The position numbers and the translations under genes are program-made. A DNA stretch of 64,000 bases from assembly GCA_035628135.1 (NCBI GenBank), contig DASPKM010000006.1, positions 744,001 through 808,000 on the forward strand, read 5' to 3'. This document shows, piece by piece, positions 39,231 through 48,565 of this stretch. The stretch is from DASPKM01 sp035628135 (lineage in GTDB: Bacteria; Bacteroidota; Bacteroidia; Chitinophagales; Chitinophagaceae). The notes under the pieces were generated by a model. The model had not been told where the DNA came from. It did no database searches and saw only the letters and a list, made by a program, of their open reading frames with translations. Numbering within the stretch: the first letter of the stretch is position 1; each line of letters opens with the position of its first letter.

Positions 39231-40334
39231 CTAATTAACCCAATCAGCCACAAAGATATTCGTATCTCTGGTTCCGCCATTGTTCCGGTTGCTGCAGAAA
39301 ATGATCTTCTTTCCATCAGGACTGAACATGGGAAAGGCATCGAAGCCCCTGTCGCGGCTGATCTTGGTCATATTGCTGCCGTCGGCATTCATTGTATACA
39401 TGTTGAACGGAAAGCCTCTTTTGTATTCATGATTGCTGCAAAAGATCACGCGGCCATCGGGCATGAAATTGGGCGCCCAGTTGGCTTGTCCCAGATTAGT
39501 GATCTGCTTTGCATTGCTGCCATCGGCATTGGCTACCCATATTTCCATATTAGTGGGGGCAACCAGGTTTTGTGATAATAGTTCTTTGTATTCAGCAACC
39601 GCTTCGGGTGTTGAGGGGCGGCTGGCCCTCCAGATGATCTTTTTGCCATCGTTGCTGAACCATGCGCCGCCATCGTAGCCAAGCGCGGTAGTAACGCGCT
39701 TAACCTTGCCCGTTTGCAGGTTCATGCAATACAGGTCAAGGTCCCCATCTCTCGTGGAAGTAAACAGCATTTCTTTCCCGTTGGGCGATAAGGTTGCTTC
39801 AGCATCATAGCCCGGCGTATTGGTGAGCTGTTTGGTGATGTTGCCATTGAGATCGGCGATGAAAATATCGTAGCTGGCATAGATCGGCCAGATGTACCGG
39901 TTGCCATATTTGCTGCGGTCGGGTATCGGCGGGCAATCCTGGCTTCCCAAATGCGTGGAAGCATATACGATATGTTGATTGTCACGCGTAAAATAAGCGC
40001 AGGTGGTGCGGCCCTTGCCGGTGCTCACCAATTTATAAGTAAAGGAATCGTTGGGATTTTCAGGAAGCTTACCCACAAAGATCTGGTCGCAGGGTATTCC
40101 GTCCTTTACCGATGTACGCTGGAATACGATGTGTTTGCCATCATAGCTCCAGTATGCTTCCGCATTGTCTCCCCCGAAAGTCAACTGCCGGATGTTGCGG
40201 AAATTCTTTTCCTCCGGGTAATGCAAGGTATCTGCCTTTAGTTGCCGCACAGGCTTAATATGCCCCGGAAAAGTAAATGCAAGCAAAACAGTTAGCAGTG
40301 AAAGAACCGGCACGAGCTGGATAAGCTTTTTCAT
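39231..40334 (-). CDS. TolB-like PD40 beta-propeller protein, secreted
   Basis: 367 residues from the ATG at 40334 (MKKLIQLVPVLSLLTVLLAFTFPG, signal peptide); nine more residues upstream are unlikely. Repeated PD40/WD40-like blades: RQLTFGGDNAEAYWSYDGKHIVFQ, TTCAYFTRDNQHIVYAS, PGYDAEATLSPNGKEMLFTSTRDGDLDLYCMN, GYDGGAWFSNDGKKIIWRA, QANWAPNFMPDGRVIFCS and GFDAFPMFSPDGKKIIFCSNR. This resembles the TolB propeller without its N-terminal domain, so it is probably a periplasmic or surface binding protein. A -7 element TAACTTTG lies at 40359-40366. Confidence 0.85.
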   Translation of the reverse strand: MKKLIQLVPVLSLLTVLLAFTFPGHIKPVRQLKADTLHYPEEKNFRNIRQLTFGGDNAEAYWSYDGKHIVFQRTSVKDGIPCDQIFVGKLPENPNDSFTYKLVSTGKGRTTCAYFTRDNQHIVYASTHLGSQDCPPIPDRSKYGNRYIWPIYASYDIFIADLNGNITKQLTNTPGYDAEATLSPNGKEMLFTSTRDGDLDLYCMNLQTGKVKRVTTALGYDGGAWFSNDGKKIIWRASRPSTPEAVAEYKELLSQNLVAPTNMEIWVANADGSNAKQITNLGQANWAPNFMPDGRVIFCSNHEYKRGFPFNMYTMNADGSNMTKISRDRGFDAFPMFSPDGKKIIFCSNRNNGGTRDTNIFVADWVN

Positions 40335-40358
40335 TTGAAAACATTTAAAGGCGGCAGG

Positions 40359-40366
40359 CAAAGTTA
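40359..40366 (-). promoter_or_regulatory. -7 promoter element of the TolB-like gene
   Basis: TAACTTTG on the minus strand matches TAnnTTTG exactly, 25 bp before the ATG at 40334. No TTTG is seen at the -33 spacing. Confidence 0.45.
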
Positions 40367-40436
40367 AATGAGTTAAAAATCAGTTTGTCAGCCTTTTGTC
40401 ATAAAGAACTTGACCAAAAACGGTTAGTTTTGTGAC

Positions 40437-41432
40437 ATGACCAGATGGATAAAGACGCAATGGCTGGTGGCGATATTGTTATTTGCCGGCTGTACAACTG
40501 ATCAGGCCCCGAATGAAATATTAAACAAGCCTCCCTATGCCGGAGTTACCGACAGCATAAAAAGATTCCCGGACAATACCGAGCTGTTGCTGATCAGGGG
40601 CAACCGGCTTTCGCAAAACAACCAACACGAATTGGCTTACCAGGACTACAGGCGTGCATGGAGACGCGATTCCTCGGAGATGGCTGGCATGTTGTTCGTT
40701 TCGAACTTATTAATGCTAAACAGGCCCCAGGAGGCTTTAGAGCTGCTGGAAAGCGCCGTGCGAAAGTTTCCCGAGAACCCCGAATTCAGGCGGCGGCTAA
40801 GCGAAGCCTATATGGCCAATGGTAAAAGTGATGAGGCCCTGGCACAATATGATGACCTGTTGAGAGTCGACTCTTCCAACTTCGAAACATGGTATGAAAA
40901 AGGATTGCTGTTAATGAATATGGGCGACAGTGCCGGTGCCATCGATGCCCTGGCACGATCCTACGCCCTTCAGCCATTGACCATGAACGGTGTGGCCCTG
41001 GCCAACCTGTACGCCGAAACCCGTAACCCGCTGGCCTTGCAAATTGCAGATGAGCTTATGCGTAAGGATACGCTGATGGAAAGCCTGGACCCCATATACA
41101 TCAAGGGCGTTTACTATTCCAATACACGCCAGTACGCGCAGGCGCTGGAGCAATTCGAGCAATGCATACGGGCCGACTGGAAGTTTACAGATGCTTATAT
41201 CGAGAAGGGCATCATATTGTATGAGCAGAAGAACATCGACGAGGCATTACAAACGTTCAAACTGGCGTCCACGGTTTCTTCGGCCAATCCCGATGCTTAT
41301 TATTGGCAAGGCCGTTGTTATGAAATGGCGGGCAAGAAAGAAGATGCCATGGACAATTATATTCGAGCTTATTCGCTCGATAAAACCTTTACCCAGGCCA
41401 AAGATGCCATCGAACGCCTGAGAAAGCAGTAA
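40437..41432 (+). CDS. TPR-repeat lipoprotein
   Basis: 331 residues. The signal peptide ends in the lipobox LLFAGC, then about seven tetratricopeptide units (for example TELLLIRGNRLSQNNQHELAYQDYRRAWR, PEFRRRLSEAYMANGKSDEALAQYDDLLRVD, FETWYEKGLLLMNMGDSAGAIDALARSYAL and DAYIEKGIILYEQKNIDEALQTFKLA). TPR proteins act as scaffolds; no partner is apparent. A perfect -7 element TAGTTTTG at 40426-40433 ends three bases before the start codon. Confidence 0.88.
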   Translation: MTRWIKTQWLVAILLFAGCTTDQAPNEILNKPPYAGVTDSIKRFPDNTELLLIRGNRLSQNNQHELAYQDYRRAWRRDSSEMAGMLFVSNLLMLNRPQEALELLESAVRKFPENPEFRRRLSEAYMANGKSDEALAQYDDLLRVDSSNFETWYEKGLLLMNMGDSAGAIDALARSYALQPLTMNGVALANLYAETRNPLALQIADELMRKDTLMESLDPIYIKGVYYSNTRQYAQALEQFEQCIRADWKFTDAYIEKGIILYEQKNIDEALQTFKLASTVSSANPDAYYWQGRCYEMAGKKEDAMDNYIRAYSLDKTFTQAKDAIERLRKQ

Positions 41433-41470
41433 ATTAGCAACCTCATACCTAAACATAAACAAACGAACCC

Positions 41471-43042
41471 ATGAAGCGATTGCTCATCCTTTGCTCCCTG
41501 TATTTTTTTGTTATTTCCCATGCCCGTTCGCAGAACGGCTATTGGCAACAACGTGTTGACTATACCATCGATGTAAGCCTGAACGACCAGGACAATTCCC
41601 TGAAAGGCATGCTTACGCTGGAATACACCAACCAGTCGCCCAGCCAACTCAATTTCATCTGGTTCCATTTATGGCCGAACGCTTATAAGAACGACCAGAC
41701 CGCATTTGCAAAACAATTGCACCGCGACAAGGAAGGAAAGAAACGCTGGAAAGGCATGAAGGACCGCGGCTACATCGATAGCCTTGATTTTATGGCAGAT
41801 GGCCAAAAGCTTACCACCGAAGCGCACCCGGAACACATCGATGTTGTGAAAGTAATGCTCGCAAAACCGCTGGCGACAGGAGAGAAAGTAAAGCTCACCA
41901 CGCCTTTTTATGTAAAGCTGCCCTCGTATGTTTCCAGGATGGGGCACCAGAGCCAATCGTACATCATTTGCCAATGGTATCCCAAGCCCGCTGTATACGA
42001 CCGCAAGGGATGGCATGAAATGCCTTACCTGGACCAGGGTGAATTTTATAGCGAATATGGCAGCTTTAAAGTGAACATTACCCTGCCTGCGGCCTATGTT
42101 GTAGGTGCAACCGGCGTGCTGCAAAACCAGGATGAATACGAGACGTATAAGCAGCTTGGCATTTCGAACAAGAGCAGCGCCAATAAATATGTTCCCGCTG
42201 CCGGCAGAACCTCCAAGACACTTTCATATTCGGCGGACAACGTACATGATTTCGCCTGGTTTGCCGACAAAAATTTCATCATCGAGTACGACACCCTGCA
42301 ATTGGCATCGGGCAAGGTGATAGATGTATTTTCTTATCACCATAACAATGGCAATCCGCTTTGGGAAAAAAGCATCGGTTATTTGGAAGATGCGGTGCAA
42401 CGCTACTCCAACTGGATCGGCGAATACCCATACCCGGTAGTAGCCGCGGTGGAAGGAGGCAAGAACCTTGCTTCGGGGGGCATGGAATATCCCATGATCA
42501 CGCACATTACCAGCCCCGACGCCAGCGAGGAAAGACTGGATGCTGTAATTACGCATGAAGTGGGACACAACTGGTTCTACGGTATACTGGGAAGCAATGA
42601 GCGCACACACGCCTGGATGGACGAAGGCATCAACACTTATTACCAATTCCGCTACGAAGCCGAAAAATACAGGTTCAACAGCTTGTTCGGCACAGATATC
42701 CCTAAGGACGTGAAAGAACAATCAACAGATGAATTCCAGATCCTCATATACCGCGCCATCAGCAGGATACCCATGCAGAAGCCGATTGAAACGCATTCAG
42801 CTGCTTTTAAAGACAAGGATGAGTACGGGATGACGGTGTACATCAAAACAGCAGTGTGGATGTTCATTATGGAACTCAACGTTGGGAAGGAAAAGCTTGA
42901 CAAGGCCATGCAGGATTATTTCAACGAATGGAAGTTTAAACACCCTTATCCGGAGGACCTGAAAGCTTCGCTGGAAAAATCACTCGGCATCAACCTTACG
43001 CCTTTATTCGATTCATTGAAAAAAGAAGGTTCGCTGGAATAG
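41471..43042 (+). CDS. M1-family metallopeptidase (aminopeptidase N-like), secreted
   Basis: 523 residues with signal peptide KRLLILCSLYFFVISHARS. Zinc site HEVGH at residues 362-366 with the third ligand Glu385 in WMDEG, the normal HExxH-18-E spacing. GGMEYPMITHI near 340 is a variant of the GAMEN-type substrate motif (ASGGMEYP). The N-terminal beta-saddle and catalytic domain are present, but it is shorter than many M1 enzymes, lacking the large C-terminal helical domain. It should cleave N-terminal residues from exported peptides. Confidence 0.92.
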   Translation: MKRLLILCSLYFFVISHARSQNGYWQQRVDYTIDVSLNDQDNSLKGMLTLEYTNQSPSQLNFIWFHLWPNAYKNDQTAFAKQLHRDKEGKKRWKGMKDRGYIDSLDFMADGQKLTTEAHPEHIDVVKVMLAKPLATGEKVKLTTPFYVKLPSYVSRMGHQSQSYIICQWYPKPAVYDRKGWHEMPYLDQGEFYSEYGSFKVNITLPAAYVVGATGVLQNQDEYETYKQLGISNKSSANKYVPAAGRTSKTLSYSADNVHDFAWFADKNFIIEYDTLQLASGKVIDVFSYHHNNGNPLWEKSIGYLEDAVQRYSNWIGEYPYPVVAAVEGGKNLASGGMEYPMITHITSPDASEERLDAVITHEVGHNWFYGILGSNERTHAWMDEGINTYYQFRYEAEKYRFNSLFGTDIPKDVKEQSTDEFQILIYRAISRIPMQKPIETHSAAFKDKDEYGMTVYIKTAVWMFIMELNVGKEKLDKAMQDYFNEWKFKHPYPEDLKASLEKSLGINLTPLFDSLKKEGSLE

Positions 43043-43148
43043 CTTTTAGTACACGCATTTTTGTGAATTATACCCATTTATTGGGATATGCATTGAATTC
43101 GCGATTAATTGCAGAATTTCGCGGAATCGTAAAAATTTTATAGTCAAC

Positions 43149-43799
43149 ATGCCCATAATAGCGCCCTCCCTGTTAGCTGCCAATTTTTTAAGACTGGAAG
43201 ATGAATGCAGGATGGTGAACGAAAGCGAGGCTGATTGGTTTCACCTGGATGTGATGGATGGAAGGTTCGTACCCAATATCAGCTTCGGCATTCCCGTAAT
43301 AGAATACATCCGCAAGGCTGCAAAAAAAACCTGCGACGTACACCTCATGATAGAGGAACCTGAAAAGTATGCGGAAGCTTTTAAAAAAGCCGGGGCCGAT
43401 ATTTTGACGGTGCATTACGAAGCCTGCGTACACCTGCATCGCAACATACAGCAGATCAAATCGCTGGGCATGCAGGCGGGCGTGGCCATTAACCCGCACA
43501 CGCCGGTGAGCGTACTGAAAGACATACTGCACGATATAGACCTTGTTTGCCTGATGAGCGTAAACCCGGGGTTCGGCGGTCAATCCTTTATTCCGCATAC
43601 CCTGCAGAAAACAAGGGAGCTAAGGCAAATGATCGACGCGGCAAATTTGCCGGTAAAGATTGAAATCGACGGAGGAGTGACGCTTGAAAATGCAAAAACC
43701 ATCCTGGATGCGGGAGCGCATGTGCTGGTAGCAGGGAATACGGTGTTTAAAGCCAAGGACCCTGTTGGAACGATCAAGACATTGAAGTCGATCGTATAG
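43149..43799 (+). CDS. rpe: ribulose-phosphate 3-epimerase
   Basis: Interconverts ribulose 5-phosphate and xylulose 5-phosphate in the pentose phosphate pathway. TIM-barrel features: IAPSLLAANFLRLEDECRMV, WFHLDVMDGRFVPNISFG near residues 30-47 (metal/catalytic His and Asp), CDVHLMIEEPEKY, VHYEAC, VCLMSVNPGFGGQSFIPHTLQK near 136-157, and IEIDGGVTLENA near 174-185 with the second catalytic Asp. 216 residues. It would process the xylulose 5-phosphate made by xylB of the xylan locus, though it is not co-transcribed. Confidence 0.97.
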   Translation: MPIIAPSLLAANFLRLEDECRMVNESEADWFHLDVMDGRFVPNISFGIPVIEYIRKAAKKTCDVHLMIEEPEKYAEAFKKAGADILTVHYEACVHLHRNIQQIKSLGMQAGVAINPHTPVSVLKDILHDIDLVCLMSVNPGFGGQSFIPHTLQKTRELRQMIDAANLPVKIEIDGGVTLENAKTILDAGAHVLVAGNTVFKAKDPVGTIKTLKSIV

Positions 43800-43855
43800 T
43801 ATTTTTGCAATACCATTTGCAATAAAAAGATTGCAGACAATTTCAATAGCCGGCC

Positions 43856-44605
43856 ATGGCCAAAGACCTTTTTTCGAAACATGCCGAAACCTACGCCCGC
43901 TGGCGGCCAGGCTATCCCGCCGAACTGATAGATTACATCGTTTCGCTTGTGCATGGACGTGATACCGCCTGGGATTGCGCCACAGGCAACGGGCAGGCGG
44001 CGGTGTTGCTTGCCGGTCATTTTGACCAGGTATTTGCAACAGACCTCAGCAGCCAGCAGTTGCAACACGCAAAGCAGCATCCCAACATAACCTACAGCCA
44101 AAGTCCAGCCGAACAAGCTGGTTTTGCGGACAATACTTTCGACCTGGTAACGGTAGCACAGGCTTACCACTGGTTCGACCAGCCGGCATTTTGCAGGGAA
44201 GCTACCCGTGTATGCAAGCCAGGAGCCATTGTGGCCATCTGGTCATACCACCTGTTGTATGCTGATGATGCCATCATTAATGATCACATCCGCTATTTTT
44301 ATACCGATGTAACCGATCCTTACTGGGATGCGGCAAGAAAATACGTGGACGATAAATACCGCACGGTGTATTTTGATTTTGAAGAGATCGCCGTACACAA
44401 GGAATTCTCTATTACCGTTAGCTGGAGCATCGAAGACCTTTCAGGTTACCTTAATTCCTGGTCTGCCGTACAGAAATATATCAGCGTGAACGCAGAAAAC
44501 CCTGTTACTCCCCTTATGGAGTCGCTGCAAAAACATTGGCCGGCGGAAGCCGCTATAGACTTTGTGTTCCCATTGGCGGTGAGGATTGGCCGCGTGAAAA
44601 AATAA
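43856..44605 (+). CDS. class I SAM-dependent methyltransferase
   Basis: 249 residues. Residues 38-56 (TAWDCATGNGQAAVLLAGHF) form the SAM-binding motif I, ATDLSSQQLQHA near 62-73 the motif II region, and FDLVTVAQAYHWFDQPAFCREATRVCKPGAIVAIWSY near 97-133 motifs III-IV. This layout (AYHWFD) is typical of the UbiE/trans-aconitate type methyltransferase group. The substrate is not predictable. Confidence 0.88.
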   Translation: MAKDLFSKHAETYARWRPGYPAELIDYIVSLVHGRDTAWDCATGNGQAAVLLAGHFDQVFATDLSSQQLQHAKQHPNITYSQSPAEQAGFADNTFDLVTVAQAYHWFDQPAFCREATRVCKPGAIVAIWSYHLLYADDAIINDHIRYFYTDVTDPYWDAARKYVDDKYRTVYFDFEEIAVHKEFSITVSWSIEDLSGYLNSWSAVQKYISVNAENPVTPLMESLQKHWPAEAAIDFVFPLAVRIGRVKK

Positions 44606-44679
44606 CGCACACCGCCACCAGCCGCCATCTTGCGCTTATCTTGTAAATCCGTATTTTCGACCATCAATAAACCACACCC

Positions 44680-47160
44680 GTGAGGCCTGTCCGATTCCTG
44701 ACCTGCATATTGCTTACCCTCTGCCAACTGGCTTTCGCGCAAAAAAAATCTGCTGTAGTTTCCGGCACGGTAGTAGACGAAAATGAAAGGCCGCTTTCGA
44801 ACGTGTCTGTCATGATCCTTGGCCGGCAAACCGGCATTGTTACCGGCGATTCGGGCACTTTTCGCATACAGGTCCCTGCAGACCGCGCTTTTGCATTGGT
44901 ATTTTCATTTACAGGATACAAAACGGAGCAGCGCAATTTTTTACTGAACGATAAAGAAGAAGAACGCGTCGTGATCAGGATGGAACGAGGTGCAAGGGAA
45001 TTGGAACAGGTGGTGGTGACCGATGAACGCGACCGCCGCGAGGCAGGGTTGGTGCGCATCAATCCCAAGGCCGCCATCAACATTCCTTCTCCTACCGGCG
45101 GCATCGAAAGCCTGATAAAAGTATTTGTTGGAAGCAATAACGAGCTCACTTCTCAATACGCGGTACGCGGAGGCAATTACGACGAGAACCTGATTTACGT
45201 GAACGATTTTGAAGTGTTTCGTCCTTACCTGGTGCGCAGCGGACAGCAGGAAGGGCTGAGCTTCATTAATCCCGAGCTGGCGCGCAACGTGAATTTCTAC
45301 AATGGCGGTTTCCAGGCCAGGTACGGCGATAAAATGAGCTCGGTGCTCGATATTCAATACAAAAAGCCGCGCGGCTTCGGCGGCTCAGCTTATGTAAGCC
45401 TGCTGGAACAAGGCCTGCACCTCGAAGGCAGCTCGATACGCGGAAAGTTCAGCTATCTGGTGGGCGTACGCAACCGCAGCAACAGGAATTTGCTCAGCAG
45501 CCAGGAAACACAGGGCAATTATGTTCCCTCCTCTTCTGACCTGCAAGCTTCGCTGAACTATCAATTCAATAACCGCTGGTCGCTTGAATTGCTGGGCAAT
45601 ATCTCTCAAACAAAATTTACCCTCATACCTTCTTTCAGCCAGTTGACATCTTCCGTATTTTCTCCATTTTTCAGCGCCAACCTGGGACTGGATATTTTCT
45701 TTGAAGGAAAAGAGGAAGACCGCTATTTCACCAACATGATTGGGCTGGCCGCTACGCAGCAGTTGCGCAGGAACTTTAGATTGAAATGGCTGGTATCGAG
45801 ATTCGAGAACAATGAAAAAGAATCCATCGACATTGCGGGCGCTTATTTGTTCGGCGAAAGAGAATTCGATAAAAGCAAGCCCGACTTCGGCCTCATCAAT
45901 AACCCATTAGGCGCGGGCATCTATCAAACCTTTGCACGCAACCGGCTCAACATCGTGGTGTGGAATGCTTCGCATAAAGGTTACCTCGACAAAGGCAAGC
46001 ATTACATACAATGGGGACAAAGCATCGAGCGGCAAACCATCAACGATCAATTGAACGAATGGGAATACCAGGATTCAGCGGGTTACTCGCTGCCCTTCGA
46101 CCCAACCCAGTTAGTATTGAACAAGGTGTTGAAGTCATCCGCCAACATCGACATCACCCGCCTTTCAGGATATGTGCAGGACAACATCCGCTTTAAAGAT
46201 TCCACCGGCGTCATGCTGCAAGCGGGGATCCGTTATAATTACAATAACCTGAACAATGAATTGCTGCTATCGCCGCGGGTTGGAATTTCCTGGAAGCCTG
46301 GCCGCTGGACCCGTGATATGGTATTCAGGGCGGCCGCTGGTTTTTACCACCAACCGCCGTTTTACCGCGAGCTGCGCAGGTACGATGGAACGGTGAACAC
46401 TGATGTAAAGGCCCAGCGAAGTTTTCAACTGGTAGCGGGCATGGATTACAATTTCAAAACCGGCAACCGTCCTTTCCGACTTACGGCCGAAGCATACTAC
46501 AAGCACATGACGAACGTGATACCCTATGATATTGATAATGTGCGCATCCGCTATTTTGGTGAGAACCGTGCAAAGGCCTATGCTACCGGGCTGGAACTGC
46601 GGTTGTTCGGAGAGCTGGTAAAAGATGCGGAGAGCTGGATCAGCCTGGGTTTTATGCGTACACGGGAAGACCTGGAAAATGATAATTACTATAATTATAC
46701 GCTGGACTCGAACAACGTACCGGTAGACAGCACGCTGGCTACAGGCGGATGGTTGCGCCGCCCGACCGACAGGTTCCTGACCTTCGGCATGTTCCTGCAG
46801 GATTATCTGACCACCAATAAAAACTTCAAGGTTTACCTGAACTTCCTGTATGGCAGCAACATGCCGTACAATATTCCTAACAGCGTAAAGTACAGGAATG
46901 CGCTGGTGGTTGAACCCTATATTCGCATAGACATCGGGTTTAGTGTGCTGCTGCTTGACAGCGAAAAAAGCAACCGCAGGAGCCATAACCCGTTCAGGAA
47001 TCTGGAGAATATCTGGGCCAGCCTGGAAGTTTTCAATCTTATCGACCGGCCCAATACCATTTCATACCTGCTTATAAAAGACTTTTCCAACACTGTGTTC
47101 GCCATGCCCAACCGGCTTACACCCAGGTTGCTGAACGTAAAACTTGTAGCCCGCTTTTAA
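44680..47160 (+). CDS. TonB-dependent receptor with an N-terminal carboxypeptidase-regulatory-like domain
   Basis: 826 residues starting with GTG: signal peptide RFLTCILLTLCQLAFA, a CarboxypepD_reg-like domain (VVSGTVVDENERPLSNVSVMILGRQTGIVTGDSGTFRI), then a plug (SPTGGIESLIKVFVGSNNELTSQYAVRGGNYDENLIYVND) and a barrel ending in LLNVKLVARF. Not a SusC type: no SusD partner and a shorter sequence. The cargo is unknown; a siderophore, cobalamin or peptide is possible. It is a single gene, followed by repeats and a hairpin. Confidence 0.92.
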   Translation: MRPVRFLTCILLTLCQLAFAQKKSAVVSGTVVDENERPLSNVSVMILGRQTGIVTGDSGTFRIQVPADRAFALVFSFTGYKTEQRNFLLNDKEEERVVIRMERGARELEQVVVTDERDRREAGLVRINPKAAINIPSPTGGIESLIKVFVGSNNELTSQYAVRGGNYDENLIYVNDFEVFRPYLVRSGQQEGLSFINPELARNVNFYNGGFQARYGDKMSSVLDIQYKKPRGFGGSAYVSLLEQGLHLEGSSIRGKFSYLVGVRNRSNRNLLSSQETQGNYVPSSSDLQASLNYQFNNRWSLELLGNISQTKFTLIPSFSQLTSSVFSPFFSANLGLDIFFEGKEEDRYFTNMIGLAATQQLRRNFRLKWLVSRFENNEKESIDIAGAYLFGEREFDKSKPDFGLINNPLGAGIYQTFARNRLNIVVWNASHKGYLDKGKHYIQWGQSIERQTINDQLNEWEYQDSAGYSLPFDPTQLVLNKVLKSSANIDITRLSGYVQDNIRFKDSTGVMLQAGIRYNYNNLNNELLLSPRVGISWKPGRWTRDMVFRAAAGFYHQPPFYRELRRYDGTVNTDVKAQRSFQLVAGMDYNFKTGNRPFRLTAEAYYKHMTNVIPYDIDNVRIRYFGENRAKAYATGLELRLFGELVKDAESWISLGFMRTREDLENDNYYNYTLDSNNVPVDSTLATGGWLRRPTDRFLTFGMFLQDYLTTNKNFKVYLNFLYGSNMPYNIPNSVKYRNALVVEPYIRIDIGFSVLLLDSEKSNRRSHNPFRNLENIWASLEVFNLIDRPNTISYLLIKDFSNTVFAMPNRLTPRLLNVKLVARF

Positions 47161-47209
47161 GTCATCTCATTGCGCAGGCAGGTCATCAGGAAGAGAACTT
47201 ATCCGCCCA

Positions 47210-47252
47210 ATGACCTATTGACCTACTGACATATTGACGAAAGTCAATATGT
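47210..47252 (+). repeat. four tandem octamers and a GAAA-loop hairpin after the TonB-dependent receptor
   Basis: ATGACCTA, TTGACCTA, CTGACATA and TTGACGAA (47210-47241), one octamer GGTCATCA on the other strand at 47181-47188. The last units merge into ACATATTGAC-GAAA-GTCAATATGT (47229-47252), a perfect 10-bp stem with a GNRA tetraloop. No T-run follows. Confidence 0.65.
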
Positions 47253-47419
47253 ACTCTTTACAAAATAAGAGGTATTTATACGGTATTTTTTTTCGGGTTT
47301 AATTGATTATTTTGTTCAACGGGCAATTTTTACTGGTTCATTGCCCACATAAACGACTGACTGTAAATTAGTTATTTGCCATAACCGAAACACTTACCAT
47401 AACACCCCCAAACCTGCTT
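47253..47419. other. gap without a recognised gene
   Basis: The rest of the 259-bp gap between the receptor and the 47420 gene is A/T-rich. GGGCAAT at 47321-47327 and ATTGCCC at 47340-47346 form a 7-bp stem. No coding frame, RNA gene or promoter with both elements is convincing. Confidence 0.4.
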
Positions 47420-47683
47420 ATGAACCTGAAAGTGAGGGCCTATCCTAATCCCTTCGGCTCCAGTATCTCCTTGGAAGTAATCTGCGAACAGGACGAACAA
47501 GTTATTTTCCGGCTGTACAATCCTGCGGGCAAGGTTATTAAAATGAGCTATTGGAAGCTTGTAAGCGGAATGAACAAGATCATTCTCGACAACCTCGAAC
47601 GCCTTACTCCCGGAAGTTACTTGGTAGAATTGAAAGATCAGCATGAAGCGACCTTACACACTACCGAACTACTGAAGGAATAA
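47420..47683 (+). CDS. lone T9SS-type C-terminal sorting-domain-like protein
   Basis: 87 residues, no signal peptide. The sequence (VRAYPNPFGSSISLEVICEQDEQVIFRLYNPAGKVIK, then LERLTPGSYLVELKD and TTELLKE) matches the beta-sandwich at the C-terminus of type IX secretion cargo: YPNPF near residue 9, a conserved L.N..G..V-type turn, PGSYLV near 68. Normally such a domain follows a large secreted enzyme; here it is the entire protein. It may be a remnant of a lost cargo gene, or a small cytosolic protein that reuses the fold. Normal codon use and an intact frame argue against recent decay. Confidence 0.65.
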   Translation: MNLKVRAYPNPFGSSISLEVICEQDEQVIFRLYNPAGKVIKMSYWKLVSGMNKIILDNLERLTPGSYLVELKDQHEATLHTTELLKE

Positions 47684-47799
47684 ATGAAAGCGCGCTATCT
47701 GCGGTTATCGATCTCAGAGATTTGATTTGTGCCTCCCGGCCTTTTTAAACCAATCTGTGAAACCCAATAATCCAAAAAAATCTGTGATTACCTTTGGGT

Positions 47800-48516
47800 A
47801 TGACCAAATTAAGCGTAAACATCAACAAATTTGCCACGCTCCGCAATAGCCGCGGAGGTAATAATCCTGATGTGGTGAAAGCCGCTGAGTTCGCGCAGGA
47901 GTTTGGGGCCGATGGCATTACAGTGCATCCACGTCCCGATGAGCGCCACATCCGCTACCAGGACGTAAGGGAGATCAGGAAAATCATTACCACTGAGTTC
48001 AACATCGAAGGCAATCCCAAGGAACAAAAGTTTGTTGACCTGGTGCTGGAAGTAAAACCTCACCAGGTTACGCTGGTACCTGATGCCCAGGGCCAGCTTA
48101 CCAGCGACCATGGATGGAATACCGTCATGTACCAGAAATACCTGCAGGAGATCATTCCGGTGTTTAAAAAAGCGGGCATCCGCGTGTCCATCTTTGTTGA
48201 CCCCGATATCACGATGATAGAGGGAGCTGCTGAAACCGGCACCGACCGCGTTGAGCTGTATACCGAGGGCTATGCGAAAAAATTCCACGACAACAAAGAA
48301 GCGGCCATCGCGCCTTATGTAAAAGCCGCCAAACGTGCCAGGGAGCTGCACCTGGGATTGAATGCCGGCCACGACCTTGACATGCACAATCTTCAGTATT
48401 TCAAAAAACACATTGCCGGGCTGGATGAAGTGTCGATAGGCCATGCGCTTATCTGCGATGCGCTTTACCTGGGATTTGAAAATACCATTCAATTGTATAA
48501 GCGGCAGCTAAAGTGA
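47800..48516 (+). CDS. pdxJ: pyridoxine 5'-phosphate synthase
   Basis: PdxJ makes pyridoxine 5'-phosphate from 3-amino-2-oxopropyl phosphate and deoxyxylulose 5-phosphate. The TIM barrel shows LSVNINKFATLRNSRGGNNPDVVKAAEFAQEFGADGITVHPRPDERHI (residues 4-50), EGNPKEQKFVDLVLEVKPHQVTLVPD, VSIFVDPD, GTDRVELYTEGYAK, GLNAGHDLDMHNL and EVSIGHALICDALYLG. 238 residues. Start is the ATG at 47800; a TTG two codons earlier is unlikely. Confidence 0.96.
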   Translation: MTKLSVNINKFATLRNSRGGNNPDVVKAAEFAQEFGADGITVHPRPDERHIRYQDVREIRKIITTEFNIEGNPKEQKFVDLVLEVKPHQVTLVPDAQGQLTSDHGWNTVMYQKYLQEIIPVFKKAGIRVSIFVDPDITMIEGAAETGTDRVELYTEGYAKKFHDNKEAAIAPYVKAAKRARELHLGLNAGHDLDMHNLQYFKKHIAGLDEVSIGHALICDALYLGFENTIQLYKRQLK

Positions 48517-48521
48517 GTTTA

Positions 48522-48542
48522 TGGTCTGTGGTTTGTGGTAAA
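48522..48542. repeat. three tandem heptamers after pdxJ
   Basis: TGGTCTG, TGGTTTG, TGGTAAA, six bases after the pdxJ stop. A weak complementary stretch lies just before the next gene. Another example of the 7-bp repeat style of this genome. Confidence 0.4.
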
Positions 48543-48565
48543 TTTATACTTCACAACTGCAAATC

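Noticed and set aside
46267..46986. 239-residue open frame opposite the TonB-dependent receptor
   Set aside because: Antisense shadow of the conserved barrel-coding sequence; no recognisable domain or start signal.
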